Below are positions 1 through 8,514 of a stretch of 64,000 bases of DNA, piece by piece. The DNA comes from Candidatus Bathyarchaeota archaeon (GTDB taxonomy: Archaea > Thermoproteota > Bathyarchaeia > Bathyarchaeales > Bathycorpusculaceae): the NCBI GenBank assembly GCA_029881805.1, contig JAOULW010000007.1, positions 1 to 64,000 on the forward strand. Reading direction: 5' to 3'. Position 1 is the first letter of the stretch. Every line of letters begins with the position of its first letter. Made by a program: the position numbers and the translations under genes. The notes under the pieces were generated by a model that was not told where the DNA came from, ran no database searches, and worked only from the letters and a program-made list of their open reading frames with translations.

Positions 1-513
1 GAGCCTATTTGGATAGCGAGAGACCTTTCGAAATGCAGCGGATGCCGCAAATGTGAGATTGCCTGTTCGCTTCATCATGAGAAGAGGATCTGGCCGGAAG
101 CATCAAGAGTGAGGGTTTTCATGTTGGTTCCAGGCGCAGATTTTCCGCATTTGTGTGCTCAATGTGAAGACTATCCATGTGTTGAAGCCTGTCCATTCAA
201 GGCATTGTCTGTAAGCAGGAAAACTAGTGCTGTCAGGATGAACAATAAGAAGTGCACTGGCTGCGGAAAATGCATAGAAGCGTGCCCTGGAAGAATTCCA
301 CACATGCATCCGACAAATAAGAAAATTGTAATCTGCGATCTATGCAATGGCAATCCACAGTGCGTGAAGGTCTGCCAAGAAGGAGGATGGAACGTTCTGA
401 AAACCGTTACGAGAAGAGAACATCCATACAAGCTTTACGCACGCAAGCCTGAAGAGCAGACGAGGAGTCTTGCGATTAAATTGTATGGAGAGAAGGCGGA
501 GGAGTTCATTTGA
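1..513 (+). CDS. 4Fe-4S dicluster ferredoxin-like electron carrier (5' partial)
   Basis: The reading frame is open from base 1, so the start lies outside the window. The visible part has a CSGCRKCEIAC motif near bases 34-66, a CAQCEDYPCVEACP motif, CTGCGKCIEACP, and a fourth group CDLCNGNPQCVKVC. That is four cysteine clusters, as in the HycB/DmsB-type family of proteins with several [4Fe-4S] clusters. Its stop codon overlaps the TTG start of the aldehyde oxidoreductase gene, so the two are translationally coupled. This arrangement is typical of the small electron-transfer subunit that takes electrons from an AOR-family tungstoenzyme. The ferredoxin call is clear; the exact partner is inferred from the overlap. 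Confidence 0.85.
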   Translation, partial: EPIWIARDLSKCSGCRKCEIACSLHHEKRIWPEASRVRVFMLVPGADFPHLCAQCEDYPCVEACPFKALSVSRKTSAVRMNNKKCTGCGKCIEACPGRIPHMHPTNKKIVICDLCNGNPQCVKVCQEGGWNVLKTVTRREHPYKLYARKPEEQTRSLAIKLYGEKAEEFI

Positions 514-2384
514 TCTTGGGTTATGCTGGAAAATTCTTAGAGATTGATCTTTCACAAGGCACCTTCAAAAACGTTACGTTTGACGATGAGCTGTTGAAGG
601 ATTACGTTGGGGGCAGGGCACTTGCAGCAAAAATCCTTTGCGACAGACTGATCAGTGAATGGGAGGAGCTGGATCCGCTTGGCCCTGACAATATTCTGCT
701 TTTTCTGCCCGGACCACTTACAGGTTTTTTCCCAGGCGGCAGAGTCTGCGTCTCGGGCAAGTCTCCACAGAGTAACGGTGTTGTGGGTTCGACTGTTGGC
801 GGCGAGTTCGGAGTTGAATTGCGCTGCGCCGGGTATGACGGCATCATTGTTACGGAACAGGCTGAGAAGCCCGTCTACGTGTTCATTAAAGACTCGGACG
901 TTGAGATCAGAGATGCAGGTCACATTTGGGGGAAGGATGGCAAAGAAACGAACACGTTGCTTAACAAGGAATGTAGGCGACTGTTGAGTGAGCGTTATCC
1001 GGATTATGGTGAGTGGAAGGAGCCTGCAAAATTGTACATTGGCCCTGCAGGCGAGAATAAAGTTCGAACTGCGGTGGTTGTGGCTAAGTGGACGCATGCA
1101 GCAGGCTACGGCGGTTACGGAGCGGTTATGGGTTCGAAGAATCTTAAGGCAGTCGCTGTTAAGGGTACTGGCCCGTTGCCTGAGGTTGCCGACCTTAGAA
1201 AAGTTAGCCGACTGATTAATGCCGTAAACAAGAATGCGTATGAAAATGTCTTGTGGAGACGGTGGGGAACAGGCGGTGGCGGTTACTCGTTTGCTGCGAA
1301 AACGAGTTCTGAACCTATTAGGAATTGGCAGGAAGAGTGGCATGATGAGAAAAGTTATGGCGTTGACCAGTTTGAAAGCAGGGTTTGGGTGAAGCAGTCT
1401 TGGAGCGACTTTGGCTGTCCCACAAACTGTTTAAAGATCGCGTTTGTCAAGTCTGGCAAGTTTAAAGGAGCGATTACTGATAATCCAGATTATGAATTGC
1501 AAGCGTATCTTGGCCCCAACCTAGGCATTTTCACGCCTGAAGAAGACGTGTTTATGGCTTCTTTGATTGATGATCTCGGGCTGTGTGGCATTCAGACTGG
1601 CAATGTTATGGGGTTTGCTGCTGAACTTTTCCAGAGGGGCATCCTGTCCAAGAAGGATCTGGACGGCATAGAATTGAAATGGGGAGACGCTGAAGCTTTC
1701 GCCAAGTTGGCAAAGAAAATTGCCATGAGGGAAGGCATTGGCAACTTGCTGGCTGAAGGCACGTACAGGGCAGCGTTGAAGATAGGAAAGATGAAAGGCA
1801 AAGACGTGCTGCAGTATGCTGTTCAGAGTAAAGGCATTGGGATTGGTGCCCATGGCATTCGCAGCGGCAAAGACTTTTCAACCGACATAGGGTACGCATG
1901 TTCAGTTCAATGTGGTGACCACACTTCAATAACCGACCTGCCTGAGGACGGCGCAGTGGGCGAAGTATGGGCAGTGTTCAATGATTCAGCGATCTGCTGC
2001 AATTTTAGTGGTGGTTTTGGTTTGTCTAGAAATTTGAAGTTCGACTTTTACAATGCAGTCACAGGTCTAGCGTTGACTCGTGAGAGTTGGAGCAAAGGTG
2101 GCGGGTTAAAGACGTTGCAGATACAGCGGGCATTATTGCTCTTGGGAGGACCAGATTTGAAGTGGAACCCGAAAGTCCATGACGATAACCCAAGCAGATT
2201 CTATGAGCCTTTGCCTTCAGGACCATGTAAGGGGAAAGCTGCTGACAGAACCAGCGTGAGGGAGGGCGTGCTGCAGTACTATCAGGAGGTTGGTTGGGAC
2301 GAGAACGGAATACCGAAGTCGGAGACTCTTAAGAAGCTAGAATTGGGAGATGTCAATAAAGCCCTGAGGAAGCTACGCAAATAA
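510..2384 (+). CDS. aor: Aldehyde:ferredoxin oxidoreductase (AOR family, tungstopterin enzyme)
   Basis: A 624-residue protein with the usual AOR length. The N-terminal tungstopterin-binding fold carries LPGPLTGFFPGGRV and GGYGAVMGSKNLKAVAVKG, both hallmarks of the family. AORs oxidise aldehydes to acids and reduce ferredoxin through one [4Fe-4S] cluster. The usual cluster motif C-x2-C-x3-C is altered here: residues 300-307 read DFGCPTNC, so the first Cys position is Asp300, followed by Cys303 and Cys307. The distal Cys is probably Cys496 or Cys497 in NDSAICCNF. The start is TTG at 510, which overlaps the stop of the upstream ferredoxin. Substrate cannot be read from sequence. Family assignment is firm; the Asp substitution is seen directly and its role as a ligand is inference. 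Confidence 0.93.
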   Translation: MILGYAGKFLEIDLSQGTFKNVTFDDELLKDYVGGRALAAKILCDRLISEWEELDPLGPDNILLFLPGPLTGFFPGGRVCVSGKSPQSNGVVGSTVGGEFGVELRCAGYDGIIVTEQAEKPVYVFIKDSDVEIRDAGHIWGKDGKETNTLLNKECRRLLSERYPDYGEWKEPAKLYIGPAGENKVRTAVVVAKWTHAAGYGGYGAVMGSKNLKAVAVKGTGPLPEVADLRKVSRLINAVNKNAYENVLWRRWGTGGGGYSFAAKTSSEPIRNWQEEWHDEKSYGVDQFESRVWVKQSWSDFGCPTNCLKIAFVKSGKFKGAITDNPDYELQAYLGPNLGIFTPEEDVFMASLIDDLGLCGIQTGNVMGFAAELFQRGILSKKDLDGIELKWGDAEAFAKLAKKIAMREGIGNLLAEGTYRAALKIGKMKGKDVLQYAVQSKGIGIGAHGIRSGKDFSTDIGYACSVQCGDHTSITDLPEDGAVGEVWAVFNDSAICCNFSGGFGLSRNLKFDFYNAVTGLALTRESWSKGGGLKTLQIQRALLLLGGPDLKWNPKVHDDNPSRFYEPLPSGPCKGKAADRTSVREGVLQYYQEVGWDENGIPKSETLKKLELGDVNKALRKLRK

Positions 2385-2471
2385 TCGAAAGAGAGAAGCG
2401 GACAAAGCGAAGCACGCGCTGCAAATTTTACAGTCGACGTAGTTGCTCTATGATTGAGTTATACTGCCCGA

Positions 2472-2690
2472 CTATTGATCAGAACCGCATCGTTGGAAAC
2501 GGAATATTAAGCGAAGTATTTGTGGGCTTAAATAAAATGCTTGCCAAATTATCAGATGATTAAAGAAACTGGCTGAATATGCATAAGCCTTGAACGCAGT
2601 TTTATAACCGTATTTCGTGCTGTTTCTGGTTATGGGGTCAAGCCAGCGTTTCAGTGCCGAGTCTTCCCAATTAACTGCTACTTCCACCAT
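2472..2690 (-). pseudogene. Decayed tyrosine-recombinase N-terminus (integration scar)
   Basis: A 72-codon frame whose first 38 residues (EDSALKRWLDPITRNSTKYG and what follows) resemble the N-terminal SAM-like core-binding domain of archaeal site-specific recombinases. After about residue 38 the similarity stops and the sequence turns hydrophobic, then a stop follows. There is no catalytic domain. The 465-bp gap between aor and infB that holds it is unusually long for this dense segment, as expected for a scar left by a lost element. It keeps an upstream TATA box (2743-2753) and a GGAGG close to the ATG. The recombinase match is from memory of the family, not from a search. Confidence 0.55.
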
Positions 2691-2742
2691 TTTCCTCCAA
2701 GGTCTCCATGGGAAATAAGTAATGGGCGGCGGGGTGGCATCG

Positions 2743-2753
2743 CCTTATATAAA
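2743..2753 (-). promoter_or_regulatory. TATA box of the integrase remnant
   Basis: On the minus strand the sequence reads TTTATATAAGG, a good archaeal TATA box, 53 to 63 nt upstream of the ATG at 2690. A start site about 26 nt downstream would give a leader of roughly 35 nt. No other minus-strand gene begins here. Confidence 0.5.
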
Positions 2754-2849
2754 CTTTGTTGGCTTGCACGTTAACCATACCTATATATAAGGGGTGTCTA
2801 GATGCCCCAGAGGACAACAGAGGTACTTCTCAAGACTATCACTTTTAGG

Positions 2850-4631
2850 TCAAGCTGTCCAGAACGGTGTTTTCTTTCTCATTATTTCTACGTATTCGTT
2901 TAGCGCCTCTTGTTCCTCCGCAGTCAATTTATCAATAAAAGCTTTTAGTAATATCTTTGCGTGGGTCTCTGGCACTTTTGCGTATAACATGTCTTTTTCG
3001 AATATGTGTCTTCCAACAATCGGTTTGTCCATGGACACTGCCACCTGCATTCCTTGCTGCGCTTCGGGTAAAGCTTTGCCCTTGTCTTGAATTTGCTGTA
3101 TTTCGCCTATTTCTTCGCCGTCTGCTGCTCGCACAAGCTTGGTTTTAGGCTTTATCTTTCCAGCTAGGATTTCCACACCAACTATTGCCGGCTTTGCCCT
3201 GTGAAAAACGTAGCCTTCCATTATCCGGATTTTTGCAGGCTTGACAAGCGCCTCGAAGTCCTGTTCGAGTTTTGCTTCTTGCTGCTTCTTTAGCCAAGAC
3301 AGGTAATTTTCAATCACATGATAGATTATTTTTTCTCGGAAGATTTGAACGCTCTTGTTTGTGGCTTCTTCTTCAGCGTCCGGCAAAATCTTAACGTTGA
3401 ACCCTAAGATTGCACCATATAGGGGTTCATGTTCCTTAACGACAGCGGCTTCCACAACATCTCTCTTAGATATGTCTCCAACATCTGCAAGTCTGATTGG
3501 CACGTCATTTTGTTTTAGTATGTCCGCAATAGCCTCTAATGAGCCCAGAGTGTCAGTTTTCAAGATAATACCGTTAATATCAGTCGCGATTCTGATTTTT
3601 TCGATTTCTTCTAACACAAGTCTAACGTAATTCTCTGTCTCTTCTGCTTCTGGGACAGCATATAGCGGTGCGCCAGCTAGGGCTCCCTCCAAGTCAGGCG
3701 CAACAATCTTGACTCCAGCTGCTGCAGAGATCGAATCTACGGAAGAGAATCTGTCTCGTGGGTCTCGAATTTCATCCAGTGGTTTCGGAACTAAAACTGC
3801 TCTGATGCGTGTAACGATGGGTTTTTCTTTGCCGCCGACGACAATCGTGTCATCTTTTCGCAGAATTCCATCATAAATAATGGTGTTAAGTGTCAATCCT
3901 AAGCCTGGTTCTTCTTTGACCTCTAAAACTGTGCCTTTTGCAGGCCCTTCGGTTGTCTGCAGCTGCTTCTTCAAATACTGCTGTGTCAAACCAACGAGAA
4001 CCATAAATAGTTCTGTGATGCCTTCCCCTGTTTTAGCGCTTGTTGGCACGATGGCAATCGTTTTGGTGAAGTCTTTTATGTTGTCGAAGCGGTCAACTCT
4101 GAACCCTAAACGTGAGAACACGCCTATGATATCATAAATCCTATTGTCTAAATCTTGCCTTACATAGGGGTCTTGCTTCTGATATGCCTTCAAGAACGGA
4201 GTGTCTGGATAGAGGTTCCAGGCGGGTATGCGGTCTATTTTGTTTGCAGCGACTAGAAAAGGTGTTTTGCGCGCCTTCAAAATTTCTATACATTCATAAG
4301 TTTGGGCTTCAAAACCACGCAGAACATCAATCACAAGGATAGCTATGTCTGCGGCGCTACCTCCTCTCCTGCGTAGATTGGTGAAAGCCTCGTGTCCTGG
4401 TGTGTCGATAATGAGCAAACCTGGGATTTCGATTTCTCCTTTAATCATCGAAAGTAAAGGACCAACCAACTGTTTGAGTGTGTCAACTGGAAAGAAGCTG
4501 GCTCCGATGTGTTGGGTTATTCCTCCAACTTCACGGGCTTGGACGCTTGTCTTCCGTATTTTGTCCAGTAGAAGAGTCTTGCCAGTGTCAACATGACCGA
4601 GGACGCACACAATTGGTTGACGAATAGGCAT
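2850..4631 (-). CDS. infB: Translation initiation factor aIF5B (IF-2 family GTPase)
   Basis: A 593-residue GTPase that promotes subunit joining at the end of translation initiation. The N-terminal G domain has GHVDTGKTLLLDKIR (G1, residues about 12-26), GGITQHIG (switch I), DTPGHEAF (G3) and NKID (G4). Domain II, an alpha/beta linker domain and the C-terminal beta-barrel with the final helix follow. The length equals the usual archaeal aIF5B. No intein is present. The gene ends opposite the scar and its start faces the DUF4342 gene on the other strand across a short spacer. Identification is secure. Confidence 0.96.
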   Translation of the reverse strand: MPIRQPIVCVLGHVDTGKTLLLDKIRKTSVQAREVGGITQHIGASFFPVDTLKQLVGPLLSMIKGEIEIPGLLIIDTPGHEAFTNLRRRGGSAADIAILVIDVLRGFEAQTYECIEILKARKTPFLVAANKIDRIPAWNLYPDTPFLKAYQKQDPYVRQDLDNRIYDIIGVFSRLGFRVDRFDNIKDFTKTIAIVPTSAKTGEGITELFMVLVGLTQQYLKKQLQTTEGPAKGTVLEVKEEPGLGLTLNTIIYDGILRKDDTIVVGGKEKPIVTRIRAVLVPKPLDEIRDPRDRFSSVDSISAAAGVKIVAPDLEGALAGAPLYAVPEAEETENYVRLVLEEIEKIRIATDINGIILKTDTLGSLEAIADILKQNDVPIRLADVGDISKRDVVEAAVVKEHEPLYGAILGFNVKILPDAEEEATNKSVQIFREKIIYHVIENYLSWLKKQQEAKLEQDFEALVKPAKIRIMEGYVFHRAKPAIVGVEILAGKIKPKTKLVRAADGEEIGEIQQIQDKGKALPEAQQGMQVAVSMDKPIVGRHIFEKDMLYAKVPETHAKILLKAFIDKLTAEEQEALNEYVEIMRKKTPFWTA

Positions 4632-4726
4632 ATCTGCACGTCTCCACAGCAGGATTGAACAAGCAAAGTCTCTTCAAAAATAATAAACTATTACTTAATA
4701 AACACTCATCCTCAGTTTACAGAACA

Positions 4727-4735
4727 TTTTTAAAT
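4727..4735 (+). promoter_or_regulatory. TATA box of the zinc-ribbon/DUF4342 gene
   Basis: TTTTTAAAT centred 29 nt upstream of the GTG at 4760. The spacing matches leaderless transcription, and it favours the GTG over an in-frame ATG at 4655. Confidence 0.5.
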
Positions 4736-4759
4736 TGCTATCAAATTCTGCTCAACACG

Positions 4760-5089
4760 GTGAAAGATGACTTGTCTTACTGTTCAAAATGCGGAGCAAA
4801 GCTAAAAGAAAACGACAAATTCTGCCATGCATGCGGGGCTTCTGTCACCAAAGTTACTAAAGAAGAGTTCACCGTTTCCTCTGACAACCTTATCGAAAAA
4901 GTTAAAGAGCTTCTACATGAAGGAAACGTGACCCGAATAATCGTCAAGGAGGAAAGCGGAAAGACTCTGCTTGAAATCCCTGTTACCGTAGGAGTTATCG
5001 GCGTTGTTATTGCTCCTTGGCTCGCAGCCCTAGGCGTAATAGCAGCACTTGCCACAAATTGCAAAATAGTGGTTGAAAGAAGAGAATAA
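4760..5089 (+). CDS. Zinc-ribbon DUF4342-like membrane-associated protein
   Basis: A protein of 109 residues starting at GTG 4760. An ATG at 4655 is in frame, but it would add an AT-rich, low-information N-terminus that lies upstream of the TATA box. The N-terminus is a zinc ribbon (CSKCGAKL then CHACGASV, a CxxC pair of pairs). The C-terminal part (LLHEGNVTRIIVKEESGKTL, then a hydrophobic segment) resembles the DUF4342 family, which pairs a small alpha/beta motif with one membrane helix. Function is unknown. The gene is divergent from infB. Confidence 0.7.
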   Translation: MKDDLSYCSKCGAKLKENDKFCHACGASVTKVTKEEFTVSSDNLIEKVKELLHEGNVTRIIVKEESGKTLLEIPVTVGVIGVVIAPWLAALGVIAALATNCKIVVERRE

Positions 5090-5114
5090 ACCTCTCTGCG
5101 CGGTCAAATTGATG

Positions 5115-5312
5115 TTACTCGATTTTTGCGGTCATCAGAATCAATCCTAACACTAAAGGTATAACGCTTAGCAATCCGAAAAACGCCGAATAAACACCTA
5201 ATTCGTTGGTGCTTAAGAAAGTGTAGTACATAGCAATGGCGCCAGTAATAATGAGCAATAGCCCAAAGAATCTTTCAGCAAACGATAATCCGAAACCGCC
5301 TCCCTCACTCAT
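5115..5312 (-). CDS. Small two-helix membrane protein, unknown function
   Basis: A 65-residue protein with two hydrophobic segments (about residues 12-32 and 40-62) and a short polar loop between them. There is no recognisable motif. It lies between the DUF4342 gene and topoisomerase VI subunit A on the minus strand. Its length, clean hydrophobic pattern and position without overlap support a real gene, but no function can be given. Confidence 0.6.
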   Translation of the reverse strand: MSEGGGFGLSFAERFFGLLLIITGAIAMYYTFLSTNELGVYSAFFGLLSVIPLVLGLILMTAKIE

Positions 5313-5380
5313 ATTTCCAACCCATCCAGTTCAATGTGCTTCTACATAGAACACAAACACTTATTTTAAATTTCCTTCAT

Positions 5381-6475
5381 TCACCTTGTTTCTTCAAGCT
5401 TTTCTGGCAAGTATTCGTCAACAATGTATGTTAAGCCATATCTGCTGAAAGCCTCTTGCTCTGCTTTCTTCTTTATTTTCATAAACGTCTTAATTTCCTT
5501 CTGCCACAGAGGGTCTTCTTTGTAACGCGGATCCTTCTGCAACTCATAAAGCCTTTTAATGTCCACTTCATCCAGTGGATCAGTCGGCAATTTATAATCC
5601 ACGATGTCTGAGGCCCAAACACCGCTCCATTTTGCATCAGGCGTCGTTAAATCCCTTAGGTGCGCAGCATTTGCTGAACCTGAAATTATGACCATGGCTA
5701 TGTGCATTCCCCAGGGGTCGCCGTCCGTGAAAATGTATACTGGAAGGCTTAGTTCTCTGTTCAACCTTCTAATAAAGTGTCTTGTAGCTCTCGGCGCCTG
5801 CCCCGCCGTCAAAACAAGTATTGCATTGAATTTATTGTGCACATTTTCCTCTACAAACCGTGTGAACAAGCCGCCTTTCTCTATGGCTATCACCTTATCG
5901 GCTGTTGTTTTCGCAAATTCTGCAGAAGTCAAGGCAGGTCCAATCAGTACACCATCCGGGTGTGAAGTCAGATTCAATGTTCTTCCTTCATAGCCAGGCA
6001 CAGTATATTCTATAGTTAAGTCGCCGAAAACTGCTGAGCGTTCTTCTGGGAATATGTTGAAGTCTTCTCGTGACAACCCCATAACTGTCTCCAAATCTGT
6101 TATGATATTGTTTGATTCCTGCTGGTCTGTGAAAGTCATTTCATAAGCCTGCGCAGAATAGTAAACATCTCTAAGAGTTGATGTCTTGCGTTGCGAAGTG
6201 AGCTCGCGAGAAAAAAATGCTGCCCAAACAAGTTGTGTGAAAGGTTTGAGATGGCGGATGTTGCGGGCGCTTCTTCGAACCTTTCTGTCACCTAAAATGA
6301 ATTGCCTAAGTAGCGAGTCGTAACAAATGTTTTCTGTTGAACGGCTCGGCATTGCTATTGAAGGAAAATATCCGCTGTCCAACTGTTCATAAATTCTTGA
6401 ACCGAGGTTTTCTAAACCCGTTAAAATGTCTTTTTTTCTTTCCGTCATACTACTTTTATGTTTCTTCTGTTCCAA
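5381..6475 (-). CDS. top6A: DNA topoisomerase VI subunit A (Spo11-like)
   Basis: A 364-residue catalytic subunit of the type IIB topoisomerase, which makes transient double-strand breaks to decatenate and relax DNA. The catalytic motif STLRDVYY (residues about 99-106) holds the active-site tyrosine, most likely Tyr106. The Toprim domain has DGDPWGMH with the metal-binding acidic residues. The start overlaps the 3' end of top6B by 20 nt, the usual coupled arrangement of the two subunits. Length and motifs agree fully with archaeal Top6A. Confidence 0.96.
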   Translation of the reverse strand: MEQKKHKSSMTERKKDILTGLENLGSRIYEQLDSGYFPSIAMPSRSTENICYDSLLRQFILGDRKVRRSARNIRHLKPFTQLVWAAFFSRELTSQRKTSTLRDVYYSAQAYEMTFTDQQESNNIITDLETVMGLSREDFNIFPEERSAVFGDLTIEYTVPGYEGRTLNLTSHPDGVLIGPALTSAEFAKTTADKVIAIEKGGLFTRFVEENVHNKFNAILVLTAGQAPRATRHFIRRLNRELSLPVYIFTDGDPWGMHIAMVIISGSANAAHLRDLTTPDAKWSGVWASDIVDYKLPTDPLDEVDIKRLYELQKDPRYKEDPLWQKEIKTFMKIKKKAEQEAFSRYGLTYIVDEYLPEKLEETR

Positions 6476-7982
6476 ACTTTTTCACGCTCTTAAGAAGTTT
6501 TTCTATATCTGGAAGTCTTTCTTTGCCTGCAAGCCTTGTTGAAAATTGGGCTATTTTCGGCAAATACCTACTAAAAACTCCAAATCTTTTTCGTTCTCGA
6601 TCAACGTGTTCTCTCCGCGTTAAGAAGCGTTGGAGTTGGCGGGCTGTTTCCCGTAGCCCGTTGGCTATTTCTCTTCTGACTTCAGGTCTGTCTGCAATGA
6701 ACTCTTTTCCTACAGTTTTGTATGGAACCTTTGTGCTGCAAATGTGCACTAGAATCGCCGTTGGCATGTCAGGTGTGACCTTGTACCTTCGCCAGTTCAT
6801 CGCATTTATCACTCTAACTGAAACGTCGCTTGCCTCATCGTATAATAACGGTATCCTATTGGCAAAGCGATAAATCATGAAGCTTCCTTTTTTAGGGATT
6901 TCTCCTCCATAAGCGATTCCTACTTCGATGATGAAGGGATGTCCTGCATAAGTTGCTGGCTTGCGCCGGTTGACACTTACAAATTCTGGTTTCAGCTCTT
7001 TTAGAACACCAGCCTTTAGCAATTCTTCGCCTAGAGGTGACAGACAACTCGCATCAGGCGGCAAGAATTCTTTGAATCTTTTCAGCATGTGCATTAGCTT
7101 AACGATTTCCTCATGGGAGAGTTTCTTCGGATTCTTGGATGGACTTATGTTGCTGAACTCTAAAAATTTCCGTGCAGTGATCTCTCCCACTCTGTGGAAG
7201 TGGTTTCTCAAGAACTCGAGCATGTTCTTGTAAGGTGTTATTTGTATAAGACGCTGGAGAAGCTCCACATCAACACCATAAGGGTGAGGTGAAGTCTCTT
7301 TTGGCGGTTCAGGCATTTCCCTCGTTACTCTGGTGAATCTGTAGAGTCTGCCCTTTGGATCAACAAAAGTTAGGTTCGCGTAGGGGTTCACCATTGCTGT
7401 TTGCTTAAAATAATCTAGAATTTTGGGCATGGCCCTAAAATAGTCACCTTCCAAGCAGAATTCAACTATGGTTCCTTTCCATTGTTCCTTGTTTATGAGA
7501 ACCTTTCTGTCAAGGATGAGTGGACGATTTCTTTGGATGTCAATCATGAGCTTGTAAATGTAAATCTTCGCCATTCCAGTGCTTGAGATTATGCAGGCTG
7601 GCTGGTGCGTGGTGATTTGTCCATATAGAATTGCCATTTTACCGCCTAGGCCGAAGGTTCCCCTTTGCTGCTTCAACTTGTATTTTGAACCAAAAAGCAC
7701 CTGCCCAAAGGCTGAGGGAATATGCCTCGGCAAGACTCCTATGCCATTGTCTTCAACTCTTAACCTGAAAATCTGGGTTTCTTTGCTGGCTCCTCCTTCA
7801 TATGAAAGCCTAACGTAGATGTCTGGTGGTATTCTGAGGCTTTCTGCGGCGTCCAGCGAATTTTCAACAAGTTCTCTTATTGCAGCAAAAATGGCTCTTG
7901 ACGGATTTGTGAAACCAGCTATATCTCTGTTTCGGTAGAAAAAGTCTGAAGCACTTATCTCTTCAAATGTTGTCTGAGCCAT
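6456..7982 (-). CDS. top6B: DNA topoisomerase VI subunit B (GHKL ATPase)
   Basis: The ATPase subunit of topoisomerase VI, about 508 residues from the chosen start. The Bergerat fold has RELVENSLDAAE (N box), DNGIGV (G1) and GTFGLGGKMA (G2). The transducer domain follows. I chose the ATG at 7982 (MAQTTFEE) because GGTGG lies 8 nt upstream; an in-frame start at 8015 would add 11 residues that do not look like the family. The gene is coupled to top6A downstream. Confidence 0.95.
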   Translation of the reverse strand: MAQTTFEEISASDFFYRNRDIAGFTNPSRAIFAAIRELVENSLDAAESLRIPPDIYVRLSYEGGASKETQIFRLRVEDNGIGVLPRHIPSAFGQVLFGSKYKLKQQRGTFGLGGKMAILYGQITTHQPACIISSTGMAKIYIYKLMIDIQRNRPLILDRKVLINKEQWKGTIVEFCLEGDYFRAMPKILDYFKQTAMVNPYANLTFVDPKGRLYRFTRVTREMPEPPKETSPHPYGVDVELLQRLIQITPYKNMLEFLRNHFHRVGEITARKFLEFSNISPSKNPKKLSHEEIVKLMHMLKRFKEFLPPDASCLSPLGEELLKAGVLKELKPEFVSVNRRKPATYAGHPFIIEVGIAYGGEIPKKGSFMIYRFANRIPLLYDEASDVSVRVINAMNWRRYKVTPDMPTAILVHICSTKVPYKTVGKEFIADRPEVRREIANGLRETARQLQRFLTRREHVDRERKRFGVFSRYLPKIAQFSTRLAGKERLPDIEKLLKSVKKFGTEET

Positions 7983-8071
7983 CCTAGTTTCCACCAGCAT
8001 CATGGATAACAGCAATTGCTTTACGATATGTTCTGCTTATTCTTTAATTTAACTACGGTTTTAGAGAAAGA

Positions 8072-8503
8072 TTATTCATTTTTGAAAGGAGACGGCAGCA
8101 ACTCCGCAATAGTCTTTAATTTGACAGTTTCAAACAAGATTCTACCTTTTTCCACTTTTGCCATGATAATTTCAATTTTGGGATTTTCCGCAAAGTCGAA
8201 AATGTACTGTAAACATGCTCCGCACGGTATGGGCTCACTAAGGCTGTTAGCATCCACGGTTATGGCTATTTGCTTAATTTTTCGATTGCCATGTAAAACA
8301 GCATGGTTTATGGCACATCTTTCAGCGCAAGTTCCAAGCCCAGAAATCCAGCTTTCAACATTACACCCTTCATAAATTTGTCCGTCCTCTGCGAGCACGG
8401 AGGCACCTACTCTAAAACCCCAGAGCACGTATGCATTAGTCATAGCTTTCGAAGCTGCCTTCAAAAGCTTCTTTTTGTTTTCTCTGATTTTAACCATAAG
8501 CAT
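8072..8503 (-). CDS. cdd: Cytidine deaminase
   Basis: A 143-residue zinc enzyme that deaminates cytidine and deoxycytidine for pyrimidine salvage. It has the two signature motifs: TCAERCAI (catalytic Glu with a zinc-binding Cys) and PCGACLQ (two zinc-binding Cys). CNVES is the substrate-binding CNVEN variant. Length is typical of the small tetrameric form. It sits 11 nt downstream of the ABCE1 gene on the same strand. Confidence 0.93.
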   Translation of the reverse strand: MLMVKIRENKKKLLKAASKAMTNAYVLWGFRVGASVLAEDGQIYEGCNVESWISGLGTCAERCAINHAVLHGNRKIKQIAITVDANSLSEPIPCGACLQYIFDFAENPKIEIIMAKVEKGRILFETVKLKTIAELLPSPFKNE

Positions 8504-8514
8504 TCCTTACCATC

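Noticed and set aside
4655-4759. N-terminal extension of the DUF4342 gene
   Set aside because: A TATA box lies between the ATG and the GTG, so transcripts start after the ATG.
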